This document shows, one piece after another, positions 1-5,608 of a stretch of 7,899 nucleotides of DNA. A model generated the notes under the pieces. The model had not been told where the DNA came from. It saw only the letters and a program-made list of their open reading frames with translations, and made no database searches. Within the stretch, counting starts at the first letter, position 1. Each line of letters starts with the position of its first letter. The translations under genes were made by a program, and so were the position numbers. Location: positions 1-7,899 of the forward strand of contig JAIPER010000159.1 of NCBI GenBank assembly GCA_021737115.1, in the 5' to 3' direction. Source of the DNA: Desulfohalobiaceae bacterium (GTDB taxonomy: Bacteria; Desulfobacterota; Desulfovibrionia; Desulfovibrionales; Desulfothermaceae).

Positions 1-7
1 GTGATTG

Positions 8-28
8 TTGAACATTGAATATTGGAAA
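8..28. repeat. Three tandem heptads of TTGAAYA type
   Basis: Three adjacent 7-base units, TTGAACA, TTGAATA and TTGGAAA, sit directly upstream of the phoH-like gene. The third unit is degenerate. Short heptad-phased AT-rich tracts of this kind occur in intergenic regions of some bacterial genomes, but that comparison is from memory and not tested here. The array may continue to the left of the window. It may equally be chance, since only two units match well. Confidence 0.3.
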
Positions 29-82
29 ATGGAGATTGCCGGAAGGACGATCCCTGGCTTTCTTTTTTCAAAACACGAGAGA

Positions 83-1057
83 ATGAATAGCACTCAGCCA
101 AGATTTGAAAAGGAAATTGAATTTCAAGAGAGTTCAATCGCCAGAGAGCTTTTCGGACCTCAGGAAAAAAATATCGACCTGCTCCGGGACAAACTGGGAG
201 TAGTCATCCATGTTCGCGGGAACAAACTCAATTTGCAGGCTGAAGTAGAAGGTCCTTTGAATACAGCCTGTAACTGCCTGATTCAGTTGTACGATATGCT
301 GCGCTCCGGTCAGACCTTCTTCCAAAAGGACATGGATGACGCCCTCAGGATCCTGCAGCAGGACCCCGGGGCTGATCTGCAGAAAATGCTTTCAGACACT
401 GTGTTTGCGGTCTCTCCGAAGAAGACCATAGCCCCCAAAAGCATCAATCAGCGGAAATACCTGCAAGAAATCAAGGAGAAGGAGCTGGTTTTCGGGATCG
501 GGCCCGCCGGTACAGGCAAGACCTATCTGGCGGTGGCCATGGCTGTTTCATTTTTACTCCAGGGAAGGGTTCGAAAACTCATCCTGACCAGGCCGGCTCT
601 GGAAGCAGGGGAAAAGCTCGGCTTTTTACCCGGCGATATCCTGGAGAAGGTGGACCCCTACCTGCGACCCCTGTACGATGCCCTCTATGAGATGCTCGAT
701 TTTAAAAAAGTCCAGGAGATGATCCAGACCGGAGTCATTGAAATCGCCCCGCTGGCATTCATGCGGGGCAGGACCTTGAACCGGGCCTTCATCATCCTTG
801 ATGAAGCCCAGAACACGACCCCCGAGCAGATGAAGATGTTTTTGACCAGGATGGGACAAGGCTCCCAGGCTCTGATAACTGGAGACAAAACCCAGATCGA
901 TCTGCCGGGTAATGTCAGATCCGGACTGCTCCAGGCAGAAGAGGTCCTCTCCGGGATAGATGACGTCGGCTTTGTATATTTTCAGCATCCGGATGTGGTC
1001 AGGCACGATCTGGTGGTGAAGATAGTCCAGGCCTATGAAGAATATGCAAGCAGGTGA
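83..1057 (+). CDS. phoH: PhoH-like ATPase (PhoH/PhoL/YbeZ family)
   Basis: Cytoplasmic P-loop NTPase of the PhoH family, which has a KH-like N-terminal segment and a helicase-like ATPase core. Family members are linked to RNA metabolism and, with YbeY, to ribosome maturation. From the ATG at 83 the protein is 324 aa, close to the usual 320-350. Walker A GPAGTGKT lies at residues 140-147. Walker B is ILDEAQN, with Asp240 and Glu241. The N-terminal part (about 15-75) has the LFGPQEKN and VVIHVRGNKL elements typical of the KH-like region. The frame is open upstream to a TTG at 5, which would give 350 aa. The ATG at 83 is preferred because MNSTQPRFEKEIEF aligns with where family proteins normally begin, although the Shine-Dalgarno there is poor (GAGAGA abuts the ATG) and ATG 29 cannot be excluded. 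The stop overlaps the ybeY start by four bases (GTGA). The exact biochemical role is not certain for this family. Confidence 0.93.
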   Translation: MNSTQPRFEKEIEFQESSIARELFGPQEKNIDLLRDKLGVVIHVRGNKLNLQAEVEGPLNTACNCLIQLYDMLRSGQTFFQKDMDDALRILQQDPGADLQKMLSDTVFAVSPKKTIAPKSINQRKYLQEIKEKELVFGIGPAGTGKTYLAVAMAVSFLLQGRVRKLILTRPALEAGEKLGFLPGDILEKVDPYLRPLYDALYEMLDFKKVQEMIQTGVIEIAPLAFMRGRTLNRAFIILDEAQNTTPEQMKMFLTRMGQGSQALITGDKTQIDLPGNVRSGLLQAEEVLSGIDDVGFVYFQHPDVVRHDLVVKIVQAYEEYASR

Positions 1058-1509
1058 TTTTGATTGAGCTTGAAATCGATGACCTGCGGATCTCCGGGTC
1101 GGCTGCCTTGTCCAAAAGGGCACTGACCAGGGGCCTGCATCTCATCCTGGAGACATTTGAATTACAGGACCGGGGACTCGTCCTGCGACTAACCGGGGAC
1201 AGGGGCATTACCGGTCTGAACAGCCGTTTCCTCGGACTCTGCGGACCAACCAACGTTCTCAGTTTTCCGGAACAGACCGAAACCCGGGACGGCCGTCTGG
1301 GTCAGATCTGTCTTTCCCTGGAAACCCTGTTCAGGGAAGCCTGTCTCTATGGTCAGGACCCGGCTGAACACCTTTACCGCTTGCTGGCCCACGGCGTTTT
1401 GCATCTGGCCGGATTCGAACATGGCCCCCTTATGCAGGAACTGACCGAGCAGGCCCTGGAGACGATCCGGGACAGGCCTGAAAAAGAGCTCGTGCTGGGT
1501 GGGTTGTAA
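1054..1509 (+). CDS. ybeY: Endoribonuclease YbeY (rRNA maturation factor)
   Basis: Zinc-dependent single-strand RNase needed in many bacteria for 16S rRNA 3'-end processing and 70S ribosome quality control. The product is 151 aa, normal for the family. The metal site HGVLHLAGFEH supplies His113, His117 and His123, the three expected ligands with correct spacing. The conserved TNVLSFP block and the LGQICLS strand precede it. The family normally has Asp just before the last histidine (GYDH); here it is Glu (GFEH), a conservative change. The GTG start at 1054 overlaps the TGA of the phoH gene, so translation is probably coupled; a TTG at 1060 is an alternative. In many bacteria phoH-like and ybeY genes are neighbours, sometimes with a 7TM-HD phosphodiesterase gene between them. 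That gene is absent here. Confidence 0.95.
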   Translation: MILIELEIDDLRISGSAALSKRALTRGLHLILETFELQDRGLVLRLTGDRGITGLNSRFLGLCGPTNVLSFPEQTETRDGRLGQICLSLETLFREACLYGQDPAEHLYRLLAHGVLHLAGFEHGPLMQELTEQALETIRDRPEKELVLGGL

Positions 1510-1530
1510 GATCAGATTTCGTACACCTGT

Positions 1531-1583
1531 TCCAATTATGAAAGTTAATTGCTTAAAATGATTACTTTGACATCAAAATTGGA
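1531..1583. repeat. Imperfect AT-rich hairpin after ybeY
   Basis: TCCAATTATGA at 1531-1541 and TCAAAATTGGA at 1573-1583 are inverted copies matching at 10 of 11 positions. Inside them AAGTTAAT and ATTACTTT can also pair with one bulged base, leaving about five unpaired bases on the right side. The structure begins 21 bases after the ybeY stop. No T-run follows, so it is not a canonical intrinsic terminator. It could be a transcript-end hairpin protecting phoH-ybeY mRNA or a decayed element. Confidence 0.45.
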
Positions 1584-1591
1584 CATTTCAC

Positions 1592-1659
1592 AGGTTTCAG
1601 GTGTCAGGGAAAGAAAAGATACACAATATCAATGCCTTAAAATCTGACTCCTGAAACCT
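1592..1659. repeat. Inverted repeat, 16-bp arms, upstream of argH
   Basis: AGGTTTCAGGTGTCAG at 1592-1607 and CTGACTCCTGAAACCT at 1644-1659 are inverted copies with one mismatch in 16 positions, separated by 36 bases. The arms are made of TTTCAGG and TGTCAGG units, similar to short low-complexity dispersed palindromes in the intergenic DNA of some bacteria. It is not followed by a T-run. Together with the preceding hairpin it fills much of the 1510-1766 gap. I see no convincing sigma-70 promoter for argH there: a perfect TTGACA occurs at 1567-1572, but nothing like TATAAT lies 16-18 bases after it. Confidence 0.6.
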
Positions 1660-1753
1660 CAAGGTACAGATAAGTCACATTAAAGTGTCCAAAAATTCTT
1701 ACAAACTTCATCTCGCTGGAAAGAGCTCTGAAGTTGCAATGACCTCTGGAGTT

Positions 1754-1757
1754 GGAG
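1754..1757 (+). promoter_or_regulatory. Ribosome binding site of argH
   Basis: GGAG lies nine bases before the ATG at 1767. It decides between that ATG and the upstream in-frame TTG at 1752, which overlaps the site itself and would add five residues (LERYR) without a site of its own. Confidence 0.6.
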
Positions 1758-1766
1758 CGGTATAGA

Positions 1767-3179
1767 ATGACTGATAAAAAAATGTGGGACGGCAGATTTT
1801 CCGGTGAAATCGATGAGCTGGTCCTGGACTACACCGAATCGACCGAGGTTGACCGCTGCTTTTATAAGCAGGACATAGCCTGTTCCAAGGCCCATGCTCG
1901 AATGCTGGCCCGGCAGGGGGTTCTTACAGAAGAGGAAGCCGAACAGCTGGTCCACGGCCTGGATCGTGTCCGCTCGGAGATCGAGCAGGGCGCTTTTGTC
2001 TGGCGCAAGGACCTGGAAGACGTGCACATGAATGTGGAGCACCGCTTGACCGAGCTGGTGGGGAAGGTGGGGCAGAAGCTGCACACCGGACGCAGCCGCA
2101 ATGATCAGGTGGCCGCGGATTTCCGCATGTATGTCTCAGAGAAACTCGAATCGTGGTCTGCAGGGCTTTGGCAGATGATCCGCGGCCTCAGTCTTCAGGC
2201 CGGGGCCCATCAGGAAACCCTCCTCCCGGGCTACACGCACCTGCAGCCGGCCCAGCCAGTGACCCTGGCCCAACATCTCCTGGCCTATGTCCAGATGTTC
2301 AAGCGGGATTTTGAGAGGATCGAGGACTGCCAGAAAAGGGTCCGGGTCTCCCCTTTGGGGGCCGCGGCTCTGGCCGGGACCACCTATCCGCTCGATCCCG
2401 CGTTCACCGCCGCTCAACTCGGCTTTGACCGGGTCTTTGCCAACAGCATGGATGCCGTCTCGGACAGGGATTTTGTGCTGGAGGGCTTGTTTGTGGCCGG
2501 GGTGATCATGAATCATCTGAGCAGGTTCTGTGAAGAGTTGATCCTCTGGTCCAATCCAAATTTCGGTTTTTTACGGCTTCCGGATGGATTCGCCACCGGG
2601 TCCTCCATCATGCCTCAGAAAAAGAACCCCGACGTTCCGGAACTGATGCGGGGCAAGGCCGGCCAGGTCCTGGGTGATCTGGTGGCCCTGTTTACCGTCC
2701 TCAAAGGACTTCCCCTGACCTACAACCGGGACCTGCAAGAGGACAAGCAGGGATTTATCCGTACCGACAAATGCCTTGATTCATCCCTTCGCATCATGGC
2801 GGCCATGACCAAAGTCCTTGTCTTTGACCCGGACAGGATGCGCAGGGCGATGAAGTCGGGTTTTCTGAATGCAACGGAACTGGCCGACTACCTGGTTCAC
2901 AAGGGTCTGCCTTTTCGGGAGGCCCATCGCATCACGGGCAGGCTGGTCGCTCTGGCCGAAGACAAGGGACTGGGGCTGGAGGATCTGGGACTTAAAGAGT
3001 TGAAAGGCGTCTCCCGGGTCATTGATGAAGATGTCTATGCCGCCCTCGATTATCAGGCGGCAGTGGCCAGGCGAAAAGTACCGGGAGGGACCGGTTTTGA
3101 AGCGGTCGGCTTTCAATTGAAAGAGGTGGAAAAATGGCTTGAGGACAAAAAAGGAAGCTGTGCTGGCGGAAGCGTATAG
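1767..3179 (+). CDS. argH: Argininosuccinate lyase
   Basis: Last step of arginine synthesis: splits argininosuccinate into arginine and fumarate as a cytoplasmic homotetramer of the fumarase/aspartase superfamily. The product is 470 aa, usual for the family. It begins with the typical MWDGRFSG element. The substrate-binding block HTGRSRNDQV is at residues 106-115, the YTHLQPAQPVT block carries His158, and the signature loop GSSIMPQKKNPD (about 278-289) carries the catalytic serine region Ser279/Ser280. All key residues are present. The extreme C-terminus (GSCAGGSV) looks non-conserved and is encoded partly by bases of the selC gene on the other strand. The stop codon TAG at 3177-3179 lies inside selC. 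No argG or other arginine genes are in the window. The gene stands alone between two gaps with hairpins, so it is probably transcribed separately from phoH-ybeY. Confidence 0.97.
   Translation: MTDKKMWDGRFSGEIDELVLDYTESTEVDRCFYKQDIACSKAHARMLARQGVLTEEEAEQLVHGLDRVRSEIEQGAFVWRKDLEDVHMNVEHRLTELVGKVGQKLHTGRSRNDQVAADFRMYVSEKLESWSAGLWQMIRGLSLQAGAHQETLLPGYTHLQPAQPVTLAQHLLAYVQMFKRDFERIEDCQKRVRVSPLGAAALAGTTYPLDPAFTAAQLGFDRVFANSMDAVSDRDFVLEGLFVAGVIMNHLSRFCEELILWSNPNFGFLRLPDGFATGSSIMPQKKNPDVPELMRGKAGQVLGDLVALFTVLKGLPLTYNRDLQEDKQGFIRTDKCLDSSLRIMAAMTKVLVFDPDRMRRAMKSGFLNATELADYLVHKGLPFREAHRITGRLVALAEDKGLGLEDLGLKELKGVSRVIDEDVYAALDYQAAVARRKVPGGTGFEAVGFQLKEVEKWLEDKKGSCAGGSV
3147..3158 (-). terminator. Possible selC transcript end (T6 tract)
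   Basis: On the minus strand a run of six T (complement of 3147-3152) follows GCTTCC shortly after the tRNA CCA. GCTTCC repeats the 3' acceptor half, so it could pair with the tRNA 5' end GGAAGC in an alternative fold. No independent hairpin precedes the T-run, so this is only a weak candidate. It lies within argH coding DNA. Confidence 0.2.
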
Positions 3180-3257
3180 GAGTCGAACCTACCGATGGGG
3201 ATCAACCCATCCACTGGATTTGAAGTCCAGGCGCCACACCGGTGACGAAACGCTTCC
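3164..3257 (-). tRNA. selC: Selenocysteine tRNA, anticodon UCA
   Basis: Read on the minus strand, this 94-nt gene has the features of bacterial tRNA-Sec. The acceptor stem is 8 bp (GGAAGCGT with ACGCTTCC), followed by discriminator G and an encoded CCA (complement of 3164-3166). The anticodon arm (3214-3230) has stem CUGGA/UCCAG and loop CUUCAAA, giving anticodon UCA (complement of 3221-3223). The long variable arm (3194-3211) has a 6-bp stem GATGGG/CCCATC. The T arm contains GGTTCGACTCC. The D-arm motif CCGGTG matches the E. coli selC style. The gene decodes in-frame UGA as selenocysteine with SelB, after serylation and conversion by SelA. Its 3' end overlaps the last 16 bases of argH in antisense, and it diverges from ftsH. 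It implies selenoproteins such as formate dehydrogenase elsewhere in the genome. Confidence 0.96.
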
Positions 3258-3268
3258 GCAATGAAGAT

Positions 3269-3297
3269 AGACTACCTGAATCTGAGTTGGAAAGCAA
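3269..3297 (-). promoter_or_regulatory. Weak candidate promoter for selC
   Basis: On the minus strand TTGCTT (complement of 3292-3297) and TAGTCT (complement of 3269-3274) are spaced by 17 bases. The second box ends 11 bases before the tRNA 5' end. Both hexamers match the sigma-70 consensus poorly, so the call rests mainly on position and spacing. Confidence 0.2.
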
Positions 3298-3308
3298 GAT
3301 TTGAAAAT

Positions 3309-3313
3309 GGAGG
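3309..3313 (+). promoter_or_regulatory. Ribosome binding site of ftsH
   Basis: GGAGG is eight bases before the TTG at 3322, an ideal distance. The ATG at 3315 is only one base away, is out of frame with ftsH and reaches a stop after four codons. The site therefore supports the TTG start. Confidence 0.8.
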
Positions 3314-3321
3314 AATGACAG

Positions 3322-5310
3322 TTGAATAATTTTTTACGTAACCTGATTCTCTGGGCAACCATATCCCTGGTCATGGTTGTTCTGTTTAACATGTTCAACA
3401 ATCCCCAGGCGGTCCAGAACCGTCTGACCTACAGTGAATTTCTGAACAGGGTCGAACAGGGTGAGGTCCTGGGGGTGCAGATCCAGGGACAGAAGATAAC
3501 CGGCAGGCTGGCCAACAATCAGAAATTCATCACCCAGGCCCCTGACGACCCCAATCTGGTGAAGACGCTTCTGGAGAAAAAAGTAGAGGTCGAGGCCAAA
3601 CCCCGGGAGGATTCACCCTGGTACATAACCGTGCTGGTCTCCTGGTTCCCGATGCTCCTTTTGATCGGGGTCTGGATATTTTTTATGCGGCAGATGCAGG
3701 GTGGAGCCGGCGGCGGCAAGGCCTTTTCCTTCGGCCGCTCCAAAGCCAAGATGCTCTCCGAGGAGAGTCCCAAGGTCTCTTTCGAGGATGTGGCCGGGGT
3801 GGAGGAGGCCAAGGAAGAACTGACCGAGGTCGTGGATTTTTTGAGCAACCCCCAGAAATTCACCCGCCTGGGCGGCAGAATCCCCAAAGGCGTGCTTCTG
3901 GTCGGCCCTCCGGGGACCGGGAAGACGCTTCTGGCCAGGGCGGTGGCCGGCGAGGCCGGGGTGCCCTTTTTCTCCATCTCCGGTTCCGATTTTGTCGAGA
4001 TGTTTGTCGGGGTCGGGGCTTCCCGTGTCCGGGACCTGTTTGTCCAGGGCAAGAAAAACGCCCCCTGTCTTATTTTTATCGATGAAATGGATGCTGTCGG
4101 CCGGCAGCGGGGAGCCGGTATGGGCGGCGGGCATGACGAACGGGAACAGACCCTGAACCAGCTCCTGGTGGAAATGGACGGCTTCGAGGCCAACGAAGGG
4201 GTCATCCTGATAGCCGCCACAAACCGGCCTGACGTTCTCGATCCCGCTTTGCTTAGACCGGGCCGCTTTGATCGCCAGGTGGTCGTCCCCAACCCGGATT
4301 TGACCGGCAGAAGAGCGATCCTCTATGTCTACGCCCAGAAAGTGGCTCTGTCCAAAGATGTGGACCTGGATATACTGGCCCGGGGTACTCCGGGCTTTTC
4401 CGGAGCCGACCTGGAGAACATGGTCAACGAAGCAGCCCTGATCGCTGCTAAATTCGATAAAGAGCAGGTGGACATGGTCGATCTGGAAATGGCCAAGGAC
4501 AAGGTCCTGATGGGCAAAGAACGCAGAACCATGATCCTGACCGAGGAAGAAAAAACAACCACGGCCTATCATGAAGGGGGACATGCCCTGGTGGCCAAAA
4601 TGCTGCCCAAGGCCGATCCGGTCCATAAGGTCTCCATCATTCCCAGGGGACAGGCCCTGGGCATAACCATGCAGCTGCCGGTGGACGACAGGCATACCTA
4701 TTCCCTGGAATATCTGGAGAGTACCATTGCGGTTATGATGGGGGGCAGAGTGGCTGAACTGCTCTTCTTGAACCAGCTGACCACCGGAGCGGGCAACGAC
4801 CTGGACCGGGCCACGAAGATGGCCAGAAAGATGGTCTGCGAATGGGGAATGAGCGAGACCTTCGGATCGATGTCTCTGAGCGACAACGGCAACGAGGTCT
4901 TTCTCGGCCGGGAACTCGTCCAGCACAAGCACTACAGTGAAGACACCGCCAGACTCATCGACCAGGAGGTCAAGGGAATCATTCAAAAAGGCTTTGAAAC
5001 GGCCAAGAAAATACTCGAGGAACATGCAGAGGCCATGAAAAAGCTGGCCCATTATCTCCTGGAACGGGAGACCATCAATGCTGAAGATTTGAACAACATC
5101 ATGTCTGGTCAGGATCTGGCCGGCAAGGAGGAAGCTCAGGGCAAAAACCAGGCAAAAGCCGGATCGGAAAGCAAAGCGGACACGGCCGAAGACCCTGGTC
5201 CGGGCCAGGCCTCCGGAGTCGGGCCGGAAAAGGGCAAAAAGAAAGGGGGCCAGTCAAAAGAAAAGAAAACGGATGGTGATGAGGATTTCACCCTGGAGGA
5301 AGAGGACTAG
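3322..5310 (+). CDS. ftsH: ATP-dependent zinc metalloprotease FtsH
   Basis: Inner-membrane AAA+ protease that extracts and degrades damaged membrane proteins and unstable cytosolic regulators as a hexamer. The TTG start gives 662 aa beginning NNFLRNLILW, typical of the family. TM1 is about residues 8-25, a periplasmic domain follows, and TM2 is about 101-122. AAA core: Walker A GPPGTGKT 195-202; pore-loop Phe228 in MFVGVG; Walker B with Asp254 and Glu255; second region of homology ATNRPDVLDPALLRPGR with arginine fingers Arg312 and Arg315. Protease site: HEGGH 417-421 (the common form is HEAGH) and downstream zinc ligand Asp495 in GNDLD. From about residue 600 the tail is a lysine-, glycine- and acid-rich disordered extension ending EEED. 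No strong promoter is visible upstream; the gene diverges from selC. In several related bacteria ftsH is followed by folP, as here. Confidence 0.98.
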   Translation: MNNFLRNLILWATISLVMVVLFNMFNNPQAVQNRLTYSEFLNRVEQGEVLGVQIQGQKITGRLANNQKFITQAPDDPNLVKTLLEKKVEVEAKPREDSPWYITVLVSWFPMLLLIGVWIFFMRQMQGGAGGGKAFSFGRSKAKMLSEESPKVSFEDVAGVEEAKEELTEVVDFLSNPQKFTRLGGRIPKGVLLVGPPGTGKTLLARAVAGEAGVPFFSISGSDFVEMFVGVGASRVRDLFVQGKKNAPCLIFIDEMDAVGRQRGAGMGGGHDEREQTLNQLLVEMDGFEANEGVILIAATNRPDVLDPALLRPGRFDRQVVVPNPDLTGRRAILYVYAQKVALSKDVDLDILARGTPGFSGADLENMVNEAALIAAKFDKEQVDMVDLEMAKDKVLMGKERRTMILTEEEKTTTAYHEGGHALVAKMLPKADPVHKVSIIPRGQALGITMQLPVDDRHTYSLEYLESTIAVMMGGRVAELLFLNQLTTGAGNDLDRATKMARKMVCEWGMSETFGSMSLSDNGNEVFLGRELVQHKHYSEDTARLIDQEVKGIIQKGFETAKKILEEHAEAMKKLAHYLLERETINAEDLNNIMSGQDLAGKEEAQGKNQAKAGSESKADTAEDPGPGQASGVGPEKGKKKGGQSKEKKTDGDEDFTLEEED

Positions 5311-5318
5311 CCTCGAAA

Positions 5319-5364
5319 CAGGAAAACCGGAAGCTCCGAATTCAGAGCTCTTTGCCGTTTTCTG
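5319..5364. repeat. Long imperfect hairpin after ftsH stop
   Basis: The outer arms CAGGAAAAC (5319-5327) and GTTTTCTG (5357-5364) pair with one bulged G. GG and CC pair next. The inner stem AGCTC (5332-5336) with GAGCT (5345-5349) closes a loop containing GAATTC. The hairpin starts eight bases after the ftsH stop. No T-run follows directly, so it may be an mRNA 3'-end stabiliser or a weak terminator. Confidence 0.45.
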
Positions 5365-5372
5365 AAATTTGG

Positions 5373-5399
5373 AACATTATTTGGACAAGTGTTTTTTTT
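5373..5399 (+). terminator. Weak intrinsic terminator candidate after ftsH
   Basis: AACATT (5373-5378) can pair with AAGTGTT (5387-5393) with one bulge and an eight-base loop, running into a T8 tract at 5392-5399. The stem is short and AT-rich, so its strength is doubtful. The T-run and its position after ftsH are the main support. Confidence 0.3.
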
Positions 5400-5403
5400 G
5401 CAT

Positions 5404-5415
5404 AAATTCGAATTT
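5404..5415. repeat. Perfect 12-base palindrome
   Basis: AAATTCGAATTT is a perfect palindrome, 89 bases downstream of the ftsH stop. It could be an operator half-site pair, but AT-rich palindromes of this length are not rare in AT-rich gaps. Confidence 0.35.
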
Positions 5416-5435
5416 CGATATTGCGTCCAACCTTG

Positions 5436-5471
5436 AAGCATTTAAATTAATTATAGTTATTTTAAATGCTT
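5436..5471. repeat. Perfect 11-bp inverted repeat
   Basis: AAGCATTTAAA (5436-5446) and TTTAAATGCTT (5461-5471) are perfect inverted copies separated by 14 AT-rich bases. It lies about 140 bases before the folP ATG. No T-run follows on the + strand. It could be a regulator binding site or a transcript-end hairpin. Confidence 0.55.
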
Positions 5472-5511
5472 ATGTTTAAGTGTCAAGTCGTTGGTACGAA
5501 GTCTGGAATTA

Positions 5512-5602
5512 TATACTGATCCAATTTTGGTTTTTACAACAAAGACTGGCGACCCCAAGGCTCCGGCCCAAATTTTACAAAAAGCTAAGTTGGATCAGTA
5601 TA
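5512..5602. repeat. 91-bp unit bounded by 13-bp inverted repeats
   Basis: TATACTGATCCAA (5512-5524) and TTGGATCAGTATA (5590-5602) are perfect inverted copies. Three further inner pairs, one of them G-U, are possible (5525-5527 with 5587-5589). The interior contains no ORF of its own. Both ends carry TA at the outer edge, as expected for a non-autonomous element of the IS630/Tc1 type with TA target duplication, but a regulatory stem-loop upstream of folP fits equally well. The unit ends 11 bases before the folP start, and its right arm contains part of a TATAAA motif. Confidence 0.6.
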
Positions 5603-5603
5603 A

Positions 5604-5608
5604 AAGGG
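5604..5608 (+). promoter_or_regulatory. Ribosome binding site of folP
   Basis: AAGGG lies five bases before the ATG at 5614 and supports that start over the upstream TTG at 5491. The nearby TATAAA (5599-5604) with TTTACA 19 bases before it resembles a promoter. It would start transcription almost at the ATG, so I do not call it as one. Confidence 0.5.

Noticed and set aside
1567..1595. Sigma-70 promoter at TTGACA upstream of argH
   Set aside because: The -35 hexamer is perfect, but no TATAAT-like box lies at 16-18 bases; ACAGGT sits there instead.
1734..1766. TTGCAA...TATAGA promoter directly before argH
   Set aside because: The spacing is 21 bases and the second box touches the ATG, which leaves no transcript leader.
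3164..3257. Genomic island inserted at selC
   Set aside because: selC is a known integration site in enterobacteria, but here it is tightly packed between argH and ftsH, with no integrase gene and no long direct repeat of the tRNA end.
3613..5052. 479-codon open frame on the minus strand opposite ftsH
   Set aside because: It lies wholly antisense to an intact ftsH with all catalytic motifs. Its His-, Gly- and Pro-rich translation shows no recognisable domain. High-GC codon bias leaves such shadow frames open.
5121..5307. FtsH C-terminal Lys/Gly/acid-rich tail as a separate or fused domain
   Set aside because: It is low-complexity and probably disordered. Variable charged tails are usual in FtsH, and no fold or motif is visible.
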